From the NCBI RefSeq assembly GCF_006152115.1, contig NZ_VDFU01000008.1, positions 124,001-188,000 of the forward strand: a DNA stretch of 64,000 nt, written 5' to 3'. The notes beneath the pieces were generated by a model. The model did not search any database and had not been told where the DNA came from. It saw only the letters and a list, made by a program, of their open reading frames with translations. The DNA comes from Rubellimicrobium rubrum. GTDB lineage: Bacteria > Pseudomonadota > Alphaproteobacteria > Rhodobacterales > Rhodobacteraceae. A program made the position numbers and the translations under genes. Below, in pieces: positions 38,582-47,650 of this stretch. Position 1 is the stretch's first letter. The number at the start of each line of letters is the position of its first letter.

Positions 38582-39501
38582 GCCTCGACCTCCCCGCCCT
38601 GCGCGAGGCGGTGGCGGCGCATGGGCGCGTCGTCCGCATCCTCGTGGTGACGGTTGCGGGGTCCGTGCCCCGGGACGCCGGGACGTCGATGCTGGTCTGG
38701 GACGGCGGCGAGGACGGCACCATCGGAGGCGGGGAACTGGAGAACCAGGCCGTGCGCGAGGCGCGAGCGATGCTGGCGGGCGAGCCGGGGCCGTTCCTGC
38801 GAACGGTGCCGTTGGGTCCCGCGCTGGGGCAGTGCTGCGGAGGGGCGGTCACGCTGGCCTGGGAGCGGTTCGACGCCGCGAGCCTGCCGGACGCCCTCCC
38901 GCACGCACGCCCGTTGGCAGGGACATCGGGGGCAGGTCCGCTGGTGGAGCTTCGGCCCGGCGCGCGCCCTGTCGTGCGTGACGGCTGGCTGATCGAGGCT
39001 GGGCCCGCACCCGGACGGCCGCTCTGGGTCTGGGGCGCGGGTCATGTCGGCCGGGCGATCGTGAACGTTCTGGCCCCCTGGCCCGGCGTCGCCGTCACCT
39101 GGGTGGACTTGGGACCGGACCGCTTCCCCTCCAGCGTGCCGCCCGGCGTGACCACCCTCCCGGCCACCGAGCCTCCGGCGCTCGTCCGCTATGCCCCTGG
39201 GAACGCGGACCACCTCGTGCTGACCCGGTCGCACGAGTTGGACCTCCAGCTCTGCCACGCGCTGCTCCATCATGGATTCGCGAGCCTCGGTCTTATCGGG
39301 TCCGCGACTAAGATGGGCCGGTTCCGTTCGCGCCTCACTGCGTTGGGTCACACAGCTGCCCAGATTTCGCGCATTGCCTGTCCGATAGGCGACCCCAGCC
39401 TCGGCAAGCACCCCCAAGCCATTGCCGTTGGCGTCGCTGCCGCGCTAATCAGGGCGGCAGGGACAAGCGGGCAATGCCAGGACAAGGATGCCACCGGATG
39501 A
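38578..39501 (+). CDS. xdhC: Xanthine dehydrogenase accessory protein XdhC
   Basis: Binds molybdenum cofactor and delivers its sulfurated form to XdhB. The 307-residue protein has the N-terminal XdhC module (VVRILVVTVAGSVPRDAGTS, GGELENQA, LGPALGQCCGGAVTL with the CC pair) and a C-terminal Rossmann-like module (LWVWGAGHVGRAIVNVLAPW, then SLGLIGSATKMGRFRSRL). Start at ATG 38578 overlaps the xdhB stop, and its stop overlaps the ABC ATPase start. Confidence 0.94.
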   Translation: MSLDLPALREAVAAHGRVVRILVVTVAGSVPRDAGTSMLVWDGGEDGTIGGGELENQAVREARAMLAGEPGPFLRTVPLGPALGQCCGGAVTLAWERFDAASLPDALPHARPLAGTSGAGPLVELRPGARPVVRDGWLIEAGPAPGRPLWVWGAGHVGRAIVNVLAPWPGVAVTWVDLGPDRFPSSVPPGVTTLPATEPPALVRYAPGNADHLVLTRSHELDLQLCHALLHHGFASLGLIGSATKMGRFRSRLTALGHTAAQISRIACPIGDPSLGKHPQAIAVGVAAALIRAAGTSGQCQDKDATG

Positions 39502-41021
39502 GTGAGGTGCTGCTGGCGATCCGAGGCCTGACCAAGGCCTATCCGGGGGTCGTCGCCAACAGCGAGGTGAGCTTCGACATCCGCCCCGCCTCGGTGCATG
39601 CCCTTCTGGGCGAGAATGGCGCGGGCAAGTCCACGCTGGTCAAGACGATCTACGGCCTCGTGCGGCCGGATGCAGGCGCCATGGTCCTCGCGGGTCAGGC
39701 CTACGCCCCGCCCGAGCCCCGTGCCGCCCGCGCGGCCGGGGTGGCGATGGTGTTCCAGCACTTCTCGCTGTTCGACGCTCTCAACGTCGCGGAGAACATC
39801 GCCCTTGGCATGGAGAACCCGCCGGCCCTAGGCGTTCTCGCCCAGCGCATCACCGAAGTCTCGCGCGAGTATGGCCTGCCGCTCGATCCGCGCCGCACCG
39901 TGGGCGACCTTTCGGCCGGTGAGCGTCAGCGGGTGGAGATCATCCGTTGCCTCCTCCAGTCCCCCCGCCTCCTCATCATGGACGAGCCAACCTCTGTCCT
40001 GACCCCGCAGGAAGTCGAGATCCTGTTCCGCACCCTGCGCCAGCTTCGGGACGAGGGGCTCGCGATCCTCTACATCTCGCACAAGCTCGAAGAAATCCGG
40101 GCGCTCTGCGAGGAGGCGACGATCCTGCGGGGCGGCCGGGTCGTGGCGACCTGCGACCCCCGCTCGACGTCGGCCCGCCAGATGGCCGAGATGATGGTGG
40201 GTGGCACGCTCAAGACCCCGACGCGGGCCGCCTCGGTCGGCGGCGAGGTGGTGCTGGAGGTCCAGGGCCTGACGGCGGCGCCCACCCGCCTGCACGGACA
40301 GGCACTGCGGGACGTGACCTTCAGCGTAAGCCGGGGCGAGGTGCTGGGCATCGGCGGGGTCGCCGGAAACGGCCAGGACGAGTTGCTGCTCGCCCTTTCG
40401 GGCGAGATGCGGGTCGCGCCGGGGATGGTCCGGCTTCGGAGCGATCCCATCGGGAGTCTTCGTCCGTCGGAGCGGCGCGCGCGCGGTCTTCTTTGCGCCC
40501 CGGAGGAGCGGAACGGCCACGCCGCAGCGTCCGACATGACCCTGACCGAGAACGCGCTGCTCACGGGGCGCGTGCGCGAAGGTCTGGCGCGGCGGGGCTT
40601 CGTGGACTGGTCGGCCGCCCGCGGCTTTGCCGAGCGCATCATCGCCAGCTTCGACGTCCGCACGCCGGGACCCCAGGCCACCGCCCGTTCGCTGTCGGGC
40701 GGCAACCTCCAGAAGTTCGTGATCGGCCGCGAGATCCTGCAACGCCCCGACGTGCTGGTGGTGAACCAGCCCACTTGGGGCGTGGACGCCTCGGCGGCGG
40801 CCTCGATCCGGCAGGCGCTTCTCGATCTCGCGTCCAAGGGCGCGGCAGTGGTGGTGGTGAGCCAGGACCTCGATGAGCTCATGGAAATTTCGGACCGCTT
40901 TGCCGCCCTGAACGAAGGCCGCCTTTCCCCCGCCCGCCCCGCGCACGGCCTGACGGTCGAGGAGATCGGCCTCTTGCTCGGCGGCGCGCACGGGATGGAG
41001 GTCGCCCACCATGCCCACTGA
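39498..41021 (+). CDS. BMP-type ABC transporter, duplicated ATPase (purine/nucleoside)
   Basis: 507 residues with two nucleotide-binding halves. The first has Walker A LLGENGAGKSTLVK, signature LSAGERQRVEI and Walker B LLIMDEPTSVLT. The second has a changed Walker A (GVAGNGQDELLLAL) and signature LSGGNLQKFVIGRE, as in the sugar/nucleoside (CUT2/BMP) class where one site is weak. It energises the two permeases encoded downstream. ATG 39498 overlaps the xdhC stop by four bases, which ties the transporter to purine oxidation and points to xanthine, hypoxanthine or a nucleoside as the substrate. Confidence 0.92.
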   Translation: MSEVLLAIRGLTKAYPGVVANSEVSFDIRPASVHALLGENGAGKSTLVKTIYGLVRPDAGAMVLAGQAYAPPEPRAARAAGVAMVFQHFSLFDALNVAENIALGMENPPALGVLAQRITEVSREYGLPLDPRRTVGDLSAGERQRVEIIRCLLQSPRLLIMDEPTSVLTPQEVEILFRTLRQLRDEGLAILYISHKLEEIRALCEEATILRGGRVVATCDPRSTSARQMAEMMVGGTLKTPTRAASVGGEVVLEVQGLTAAPTRLHGQALRDVTFSVSRGEVLGIGGVAGNGQDELLLALSGEMRVAPGMVRLRSDPIGSLRPSERRARGLLCAPEERNGHAAASDMTLTENALLTGRVREGLARRGFVDWSAARGFAERIIASFDVRTPGPQATARSLSGGNLQKFVIGREILQRPDVLVVNQPTWGVDASAAASIRQALLDLASKGAAVVVVSQDLDELMEISDRFAALNEGRLSPARPAHGLTVEEIGLLLGGAHGMEVAHHAH

Positions 41022-41114
41022 TCAGCGCCCGCATCGGATTTACCCGGTCTTGAGGGCCGGGGCGCTATCGCTCCGCATGGCAGGTCACGACCACCCCGTC
41101 AGGAGGCGCATGCC

Positions 41115-42245
41115 ATGATCGTCCTGGAGAAGCGCCCGGCCCCGTCGCGCGGCTGGGCCCTGGCGACCCCTGTCCTCGCGGTGCTGGCCACCATGGTCGT
41201 GGGGGGCCTCCTGTTCGCGGCGCTGGGCAAGGACCCGGTGCTGGCGATCCGCACGATCTTCTGGGACCCGCTCTTCGGCGACTTCGCGAGCTATACGCGC
41301 CCGCAGCTTCTCATCAAGGCGGGGCCGCTGATCCTGATTGCGATCGGGCTGTCCTTCGGCTTTCGCGCGGGCATCTGGAACATCGGGGCCGAGGGGCAAT
41401 ACGTCCTGGGCGCGCTGACCGGCGCAGCCGTGGGACTGGCCTTCTATCCGTCCGAGTCGCGGCTGATCTTCCCCCTGATGGTCCTGGCAGGGGCCTTGGG
41501 AGGCATGGCCTGGGCGCTGATTCCGGCCCTGCTCAAAGTCAGGTTCGGCACCAACGAGATCCTGGTCTCGCTGATGCTGGTCTATGTCGCGACGAACCTG
41601 CTTGCCTATGCCGCGCTCGGGCCGCTGCAGAACCCCGAGGGCATGGGTTTTCCCGGCTCGCGGAATCTGGCGCAATGGCCGGCTGCGGCCAACCTTGACC
41701 TGCTGCCGGGAACGGGCGTCCATTGGGGCGTCGTGGCGGCGGGGCTGGCGGTGATCGCCGCCTATATTCTGTTGTCGCGGCATGTTTTCGGCTTCGCGGT
41801 CCGCCTTGCCGGGCAGAGCCCCCGCGCCGCCGCCTTTGCCGGGGTATCGCCGTCGGGGCTCGTTTATGCCTGCATGGCGATCTCGGGCGCGCTGGCCGGG
41901 CTGGCTGGCGTGTTCGAGGTCACGGGCCCGGCCGGGCAGATCAGCATCGATTTCAACGTGAGCTACGGCTTCACGGCGATCATCGTGGCCTTCCTTGGCC
42001 GGCTGCATCCGGTCGGCATCCTGCTGGCCGGACTGCTCATGGCCCTGACCTACATCGGGGGCGAGATGGCCCAGACCCAGCTTGGCCTGCCTGCCGCGGC
42101 GGTGCAGCTGTTCCAAGGCATGCTCCTGTTCTTCCTGCTGGCCATGGATCTGCTGACGACCTACCGGCTGCGGCTCGGGCACCAGCGGGTCACGGCGACC
42201 CGCCCGGTCGCGACGCAGCCCCATCCGGCCGGGGGGACGCGCTGA
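41115..42245 (+). CDS. BMP-type ABC transporter permease 1
   Basis: 376 residues, about nine to ten predicted helices, BPD_transp_2 type (as in sugar and nucleoside importers). Segments seen: AGPLILIAIGLSFGFRAGIW, NIGAEGQYVLGALTGA, FGTNEILVSLMLVYVATNLL and INFNVSYG-like ISIDFNVSYGFTAIIVAFLG. An AGGAGG ribosome-binding site precedes ATG 41115. The end overlaps the second permease start by one base (TGATG). The gap after the ATPase gene is 93 bases, within the same operon. Confidence 0.92.
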   Translation: MIVLEKRPAPSRGWALATPVLAVLATMVVGGLLFAALGKDPVLAIRTIFWDPLFGDFASYTRPQLLIKAGPLILIAIGLSFGFRAGIWNIGAEGQYVLGALTGAAVGLAFYPSESRLIFPLMVLAGALGGMAWALIPALLKVRFGTNEILVSLMLVYVATNLLAYAALGPLQNPEGMGFPGSRNLAQWPAAANLDLLPGTGVHWGVVAAGLAVIAAYILLSRHVFGFAVRLAGQSPRAAAFAGVSPSGLVYACMAISGALAGLAGVFEVTGPAGQISIDFNVSYGFTAIIVAFLGRLHPVGILLAGLLMALTYIGGEMAQTQLGLPAAAVQLFQGMLLFFLLAMDLLTTYRLRLGHQRVTATRPVATQPHPAGGTR

Positions 42246-43174
42246 TGGACCTGTCCGGCATCTCGCCGATCCTCTTGCTCGCCTCGCTGATGGTCGCGTC
42301 CACGCCGATCCTGTTGGCTGCCTTAGGCGAACTGGTGGTGGAACGGGCGGGGATCCTGAACCTCGGCGTGGAAGGCATGATGATCACCGGGGCGATCACC
42401 GGGTTCGCGACGGCGGTGGCCACGGGATCGCCGGTCCTGGGCTTCCTGGGCGCGGCCGCCGGAGGGGCGGCGCTGTCGGTGCTCTTTGCGGTCCTGGTCC
42501 TGTGGCTCAAGTCGAACCAGGTGGCGACCGGACTGGCCCTGACGTTGTTCGGGCTCGGGCTCGCCTCGCTGGTGGGGCAGTCCTACAACGGCATCCGCGC
42601 GCCCGAGATGGCGGACATCACCATCCCCGTTCTGTCGGAGCTTCCCGTTCTGGGCCCCATCCTCTTCCAGCACGACTGGGTGGTTTATCTAGGGCTCGCC
42701 CTAGTCGCGGCGGTGTGGTGGTTCCTGCGAACGCAGGCGGGCCTGACGCTGCGCGCCGTGGGCGAGAACCACGAGGCCGCGCACGCCCTGGGCTACAAGG
42801 TCCTTCGGCTGCGGTTCTTTGCCATCCTGTTCGGCGGAGCCTGCGCGGGCCTTGGCGGAGCCTACCTGTCCCTGGTCCGCGTGCCGCAATGGACCGAAGG
42901 AGTCACGGCCGGCGCGGGCTGGATCGCCTTGGCCATCGTGGTCTTCGCCTCCTGGCGTCCGCTGCGGCTGCTGCTGGGGGCCTGGCTGTTCGGCGGGATC
43001 TCGGTGCTTCAGCTCAACCTCCAGGCGGCCAACGTGCCCGTGCCCGTCGAGGTGCTGTCGATGGCCCCTTACGTCATCACGATCCTCGTGCTCGTGCTCA
43101 TCTCCTCGGGACGGGGCCGGGCGGCGCTGGCCGCTCCGGGCTCGCTCGGGCAACCATTCCACGCCTCGCGCTGA
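42245..43174 (+). CDS. BMP-type ABC transporter permease 2
   Basis: 309 residues, about eight to nine helices. The parts ALGELVVERAGILNLGVEGM, GALTG-like MMITGAITGFATAVATGSPV, NQVATGLALTLFGLGLASLV and LRAVGENHEAAHALGYKVLR are those of the second permease in BMP/nucleoside systems. It pairs with permease 1. It is followed 33 bases on by the binding-protein gene. Confidence 0.93.
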   Translation: MDLSGISPILLLASLMVASTPILLAALGELVVERAGILNLGVEGMMITGAITGFATAVATGSPVLGFLGAAAGGAALSVLFAVLVLWLKSNQVATGLALTLFGLGLASLVGQSYNGIRAPEMADITIPVLSELPVLGPILFQHDWVVYLGLALVAAVWWFLRTQAGLTLRAVGENHEAAHALGYKVLRLRFFAILFGGACAGLGGAYLSLVRVPQWTEGVTAGAGWIALAIVVFASWRPLRLLLGAWLFGGISVLQLNLQAANVPVPVEVLSMAPYVITILVLVLISSGRGRAALAAPGSLGQPFHASR

Positions 43175-43207
43175 GGCGGGACCATCCAGAACAGGGAGTT
43201 ACTGCGG

Positions 43208-44299
43208 ATGAAACTGAACAGACGGACGCTTCTCGCCTCGGGGGCGACGGCCGCCACGCTTGCCACGCTGGGCCTGCCCGTCCGCGCGCAGGAGGGGCCG
43301 CTCAAGGTGGGCTTCATCTATGTGGGACCGATCGGCGACGGCGGCTGGACCTACCAGCATGATCAAGGCCGTCTGGCCGTCGAGGAGCATTTCGGCGACG
43401 CGGTCGAGACGATCTACCAGGAATCGGTCCCCGAGGGCGCCGACGCGGAGCGGGCCATCACCCAGATGGTGCTGAGCGGCGCGAAGCTGATCTTCACGAC
43501 CTCGTTCGGCTACATGGACCCGACCGTCAACGTCGCGACCCAGTTCCCGGACGTGAGGTTCGAGCATGCGACCGGCTACAAGACCGCGCCGAATCTCGCC
43601 GTCTATGACGCGCGCTTCTACGAGGGCCGCGCGGTCATCGGCACCATCGCCGGCCGCATGACCAAGACCAACAAGATCGGCTATATCGGCTCCTTCCCGA
43701 TCCCCGAGGTCATCCAGGGCATCAACTCGTCCTTCATCCACGCCCGCAAAGTGAACCCGGACGTCGAGATGGTGGTGATCTGGGCCTACACCTGGTTCGA
43801 CCCCGCCAAGGAAGCCGACGCTGCCAAGGCCATGATCGAACAGGGCGTGGACGTCATCCTCCAGCACACCGACTCCACGGCGCCGCAGGCCGCCGCGCAG
43901 GAGGCCGGGAACGTCTTCACCTTTGGCCAAGCCTCGGACATGGAGGCGTTCAAGCCCACACCGCGGATCTCCTCGATCATCGACAACTGGGGCCCGTACT
44001 ACATCCAGCGCATTCAGGCAGTGCTGGACGGGACTTGGGAAAGCCAGTCCTTCTGGGGCGGCATCGCCGAGGGCGAGGTGCTGATCGGCGAGATCACCGA
44101 AGCCGTTCCCGCCGAGGTGAAAGCCGAGGCCGAGGCTCTGCGCGACCAGATCGCGTCCAAGGCCTACCACCCCTTCACCGGCCCGCTGAACAAGCAGGAC
44201 GGAAGCGTCTGGCTGGCCGAAGGCCAGGTCGCCACGGACGAGGAGCTTCGCGGCCTGAACTTCTACGTCGAGGGCATCGCGGGCGAGATCCCCTCGTAA
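43208..44299 (+). CDS. BMP-family substrate-binding protein (purine/nucleoside importer)
   Basis: 363 residues. The N-terminus MKLNRRTLLASGATAATLAT has an RR pair followed by a hydrophobic stretch and an ALA-like cleavage region (PVRA), so export may be by the Tat route, which occurs for some binding proteins. The mature part starts PLKVGFIYVGPIGDGGWTYQ, typical of the PnrA/BmpA group that binds nucleosides or nucleobases, and continues with ATGYKTAPNLAVYDARFYEG and DSTAPQAAAQEAG. A ribosome-binding site AGGGAG precedes it. It ends the operon and is followed by a strong hairpin. Confidence 0.93.
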   Translation: MKLNRRTLLASGATAATLATLGLPVRAQEGPLKVGFIYVGPIGDGGWTYQHDQGRLAVEEHFGDAVETIYQESVPEGADAERAITQMVLSGAKLIFTTSFGYMDPTVNVATQFPDVRFEHATGYKTAPNLAVYDARFYEGRAVIGTIAGRMTKTNKIGYIGSFPIPEVIQGINSSFIHARKVNPDVEMVVIWAYTWFDPAKEADAAKAMIEQGVDVILQHTDSTAPQAAAQEAGNVFTFGQASDMEAFKPTPRISSIIDNWGPYYIQRIQAVLDGTWESQSFWGGIAEGEVLIGEITEAVPAEVKAEAEALRDQIASKAYHPFTGPLNKQDGSVWLAEGQVATDEELRGLNFYVEGIAGEIPS

Positions 44300-44310
44300 C
44301 CGCCAACGCC

Positions 44311-44340
44311 ACGGGGGGCTCGCAGGCGCGAGCCCCCCGT
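44311..44340 (+). terminator. Strong terminator hairpin after the xdh/BMP operon
   Basis: A perfect 13-bp stem, acggggggctcgc (44311-44323) and gcgagccccccgt (44328-44340), with a 4-base loop, begins 11 bases past the binding-protein stop. Only two T's follow, so it may need help for termination, or protect the 3' end of the abundant binding-protein mRNA. Confidence 0.75.
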
Positions 44341-44480
44341 TCAGCCGCCCTCCGCAGCAGGCCCGATCCGGCCACAAGGTGTCGTCCTTGGCCGCGCGTC
44401 CCGATGTTGCGTGCCAGACCCCTGTCCGGCCTGCTCATCCAGCCGTGACTGATCCCCATCCCTTCGAGAACGACCGACCC

Positions 44481-45542
44481 ATGATCGACTTCCTTGTCAT
44501 CGGCGGTGGCATTGCCGGCGTTTCCGCCGCGGCCCGCCTCTCGGCCCTGGGCTCCGTCACCCTGCTGGAAGCAGAGGACAGGCTGGGCCATCACGCGACA
44601 GGTCGCTCGGCGGCGGTCTTCGAGGAAACCTATGGCGCGCCCTCGACCGTGGCCCTCAGCCGCGCGAGCCGGTCCGAGTTGGAAGACAGGGCGGTGCTGA
44701 GCCCGCGCGGCCTGATGATGGTGGCCCGCGCGGAGGAGGATCAGGCCTTTGAGCATGACCTGATCGCGCTCGAGATGACCGAGATCGGGCTCGGGGAGGC
44801 CCAGGAGCGGTTTCCGATCCTCGGCCCCGCGGCAATCCGGGCGGCGTTCCAGCCCGACACCTTCGATCTCGACACCGACCGGCTGCTCCAGGGCTTCCTG
44901 CGCGAAGCCAAGGCGAACGGGGCGCAGGTCGTCTCGCGTTCCCCCGTGACGGCCATTCGCCGGACCGGCGCAGGCTGGACCGTGGAAGCGGGCGCGACAT
45001 ACGAAGCCCATGTCCTGGTCAACGCCGCGGGCGCCTGGGCGGACAGCGTCGCGGTCATGGCCGGACTGCCGCCGCTGAGCCTGCAACCGATGCGACGCTC
45101 GATGGCGCGAATCCCCTCACCCCTGGACCCATCCTCTTGGCCCATGGTGCTGGGCGCGGGCGAGAGTTGGTACATGAAGCCCGACGCGGGCGCGCTCCTC
45201 GTCTCCCCAGCCGAGGAGCAGCCGCAGGAGCCGCACGATGCCTGGGCCGACGATATGGTGCTGGCCGAGGGCCTCGCCCGCTTTGAGGAGAACGTCACGA
45301 TGGAGGTGACGCGGTTGCTGGCCTCCTGGGCCGGGCTCAGGACCTTTGCTCCCGACCGCCAACTGGTGCTTGGGCCCGACCCGCTGGAGCCTGCGTTCCT
45401 TTGGTGCGCGGGACAGGGCGGCTACGGCTTCCAGACCTCCTGCGCGGCCAGCCGGCATTTGGCGGAACTGGCCGGAGGCGGCCCGACGACGCTAGGGGCG
45501 GAACTGGCGGCGGCGCTGTCCCCGGCGCGGTTGCGGACCTAA
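44481..45542 (+). CDS. FAD-dependent oxidoreductase of the DAO family
   Basis: 353 residues. It starts MIDFLVIGGGIAGVSAAARL (Rossmann FAD site) with a following VTLLEAEDRLGHHATGRSAA, and has NAAGAWADSVAVMAGLPPLS and near the C-terminus LWCAGQGGYGFQTS, the family's FAD-closing part. It probably oxidises an amino acid or amine, as do glycine oxidase, sarcosine oxidase and D-amino-acid dehydrogenase; which one is unclear. ATG 44481 is chosen because the fold begins there. It precedes the rlmJ gene and may relate to the amine catabolic genes downstream. Confidence 0.85.
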   Translation: MIDFLVIGGGIAGVSAAARLSALGSVTLLEAEDRLGHHATGRSAAVFEETYGAPSTVALSRASRSELEDRAVLSPRGLMMVARAEEDQAFEHDLIALEMTEIGLGEAQERFPILGPAAIRAAFQPDTFDLDTDRLLQGFLREAKANGAQVVSRSPVTAIRRTGAGWTVEAGATYEAHVLVNAAGAWADSVAVMAGLPPLSLQPMRRSMARIPSPLDPSSWPMVLGAGESWYMKPDAGALLVSPAEEQPQEPHDAWADDMVLAEGLARFEENVTMEVTRLLASWAGLRTFAPDRQLVLGPDPLEPAFLWCAGQGGYGFQTSCAASRHLAELAGGGPTTLGAELAAALSPARLRT

Positions 45543-45590
45543 GGCCGCTGTCCTCTCCCTCATCCTCCGAGAGGATGCTAAGGGGGGACC

Positions 45591-46367
45591 ATGCTTTCCT
45601 ACCAGCACGGCTACCACGCCGGAAACCTCGCCGACGTCCAAAAACACGCCATGCTCGCCTGGGTGCTGGCGGAGCTTGGGAAAAAGGACAAGCCGCTCAG
45701 CTACATGGAAACCCATGCGGGCCGGGGGCTCTACGACTTGGGCAGCGGCGAGGCGCTCAAGACCGGCGAAGCGGCGGCGGGGATCCAACGCGTCGAAGGG
45801 TGGTTCGCCCAGGACGACCCCTATGCCAAGGTGCTGGCAGAGACGCGCCGGATGCATGGGCCTCGCGCCTATCCGGGCTCGCCCCTCGTGGCTGCCCTGA
45901 CGCTGCGCCCGCAGGACCGGATCACGCTGGCCGAACTCCACCCGCGCGAAGGCGACGCCCTTCAGCGCAACCTCGCCCCGCATGGCGCACGGATCGAGCG
46001 GCGGGACGGAGCGGAGATGGCCCTGACACTGACCCCACCCACGCCGCGCCGGGGCTTTTTGCTGATCGACCCATCGTGGGAGGTGAAGGACGAGTACGCC
46101 ACGGTTCCGGACCTCATGGAGCGGGTGCATCGGCGCTGGAACGTGGGCGTGCTGATGCTGTGGTACCCCCTTCTGCCCGACGAGCGGCACGCCCCCATGC
46201 TCAGGCGGCTGGAGCGGTCCTTTCCCGACGCGCTCCGGCACGAGGTCCGGTTTCCGCCGGCCCGGCCCGGCCATGGCATGGTGGGCTCGGGCCTGTTCAC
46301 CGTAAACCCGCCCTGGCGGCTGGACGAACGCGCGGCCTGGCTCGCTGAGCGTTTCGTGACGCTCTGA
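45591..46367 (+). CDS. rlmJ: 23S rRNA (adenine-2030-N6)-methyltransferase RlmJ
   Basis: SAM-dependent enzyme that N6-methylates A2030 in 23S rRNA. The 258-residue protein begins MLSYQHGYHAGNLADVQKHA, the RlmJ-type start, and has SYMETHAGRGLYDL as the SAM site and RGFLLIDPSWEVKDEY as motif IV. The motif is DPSW rather than the usual DPPY/F, a substitution worth noting. A strong GGGGGGACC region precedes ATG 45591. Single gene. Confidence 0.9.
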   Translation: MLSYQHGYHAGNLADVQKHAMLAWVLAELGKKDKPLSYMETHAGRGLYDLGSGEALKTGEAAAGIQRVEGWFAQDDPYAKVLAETRRMHGPRAYPGSPLVAALTLRPQDRITLAELHPREGDALQRNLAPHGARIERRDGAEMALTLTPPTPRRGFLLIDPSWEVKDEYATVPDLMERVHRRWNVGVLMLWYPLLPDERHAPMLRRLERSFPDALRHEVRFPPARPGHGMVGSGLFTVNPPWRLDERAAWLAERFVTL

Positions 46368-46406
46368 AGCCTTTCCGCAGGCCGATCCACGCTATACCTC
46401 GGACAC

Positions 46407-46850
46407 ATGTTCGAGCACCTCCTCCGCCGCCTCCTGTCACCCGCCCCTGAAACCCTCCCCGACCCGGACGCGCGTCTGGCGCTGGCGGCCCTTCTCGTAC
46501 GGCTGGCCCGGACGGATGGGCACTACACCGCCGCCGAGGTGAGCCGCATCGATCAAGTGCTGAGCGCCCGGTTCGGCCTTGGCCCTTTCGAGGTCGCCCG
46601 CCTGCGAGGCGACGCGGAGGTCCTGGAGACAGAAGCGCCCGACACCGTCCGCTTCACCCGCGCCATCAAGGAACACGTGCCCTACGAAGAGCGGCTAGGG
46701 GTCATCGAGGCGCTCTGGGAGGTCGCGCTGGCGGATGGCCGGCGCGCCGAGGACGAGGACGCGCTGATGCGGCTTGTGGCTCCGATGCTCGGGGTGGAGG
46801 ACGCCGACAGCGGTCTTGCGCGTCAGCGCGTGGACGCCCGGCTGCGGTGA
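46407..46850 (+). CDS. TerB-like protein
   Basis: 147 residues, all helical, with the two-repeat TerB pattern of acidic motifs: LALAALLVRLARTDGHYTAA then LGVIEALWEVALADGRRAED, each a helix followed by an Asp-Gly loop. TerB-like proteins are often found with stress or metal functions but no reaction is assigned. The frame stop overlaps the next gene's GTG start (GTGA), so it is coupled to the broken PhnD-like gene. Confidence 0.75.
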   Translation: MFEHLLRRLLSPAPETLPDPDARLALAALLVRLARTDGHYTAAEVSRIDQVLSARFGLGPFEVARLRGDAEVLETEAPDTVRFTRAIKEHVPYEERLGVIEALWEVALADGRRAEDEDALMRLVAPMLGVEDADSGLARQRVDARLR

Positions 46851-47587
46851 TCGCCGCTCTTCCGATGTACGACCGGCCCGACAACTGGGCGGCGCATGAC
46901 GCGCTCTGGTCGCTCATCCGGGACGGGCTTCGGTCCCGGGGGAATGCGGCACCCGACGCGCTGGACCACGGGACGGACCCCATGGACGAATGGGGACGGC
47001 CGGACCTCGTGCTCGGGCAGATCTGCAACCTGCCCTAGTGGGCGCGGTTGCGGGACCGGGTCACGATCATCGGCGCCGCCGACTATGAGCTCCCCGGTGC
47101 CGGGCCGGGAGAGTACTACAGCGTCGTCATCGCCCACGCCGCCAGTCCAGCGCTGGGTGCGCGCTTCGCGCTCAACGACGCGGCGTCGAACTCCGGCTGC
47201 GACCTTGGGCAGGAGTAGGCGGCATGCAACGGGATCGCGATCCGGCCGGTGCTGGTCACGGGCTCGCACGCCGCCTCGCAGAGGGCGGTGACCAACGCCC
47301 GAGCGGACCTGGCCAGCATCGACGCGGTGACCTTCCGCAACCTGCGGCGCTGGGACGACACGGCCCGCCATGTCCGTGTGGTGGGCCACACAGCATCCGG
47401 GCCGGGCATGAGCTTCATCACCGCCAGGAGCCGCGACCCGGCCCCGTTCCGTGCCGCGATCGCAGAAGCCATCGCCGCCCTGCCCAAGGTCGAGGCAGAG
47501 GTGCTGGGACTTCGGGCAGTGGTGGTCTTGCCCCTGTCGGCCTATGAGCGACGGCTGCCCCCGTCACCTGACGTCACAAAGGCCTAA
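46847..47587 (+). pseudogene. PhnD-like substrate-binding protein interrupted by two in-frame TAG codons
   Basis: One frame of 247 codons from GTG 46847 to TAA 47585-47587, broken by TAG at 47036-47038 and TAG at 47216-47218. The three parts join into a protein resembling small cytosolic-looking phosphate/phosphonate (PhnD-type) binding proteins: MYDRPDNWAAHDALWSLIRD, then WARLRDRVTIIGAADYELPG and FALNDAASNSG, then VLVTGSHAASQRAVTNARAD with LASIDAVTFRNLRRW. No frameshift is seen. TAG is a normal stop for several intact genes here (phaZ, slyX, the WYL gene), so read-through by a recoded genome is unlikely. The simplest reading is a recently inactivated gene. Confidence 0.75.
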
Positions 47588-47650
47588 GCCCAAAAACGTT
47601 GCAATCGACCCGGAAATGACGTCTCCTTCCCAAGCCATAGGGAAGACAAC

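Noticed and set aside
41022-41114. Strong hairpin between transporter ATPase and permease genes
   Set aside because: Short inverted repeats can be drawn, but they compete with each other and none is long enough to support a separate regulatory element.
46847-47587. Genome-wide amber recoding (TAG as a sense codon)
   Set aside because: TAG ends several intact genes in this window (phaZ, slyX, the WYL-like gene, the ExbB-like gene, the DUF2125 gene) at their natural length, so TAG is an ordinary stop here.
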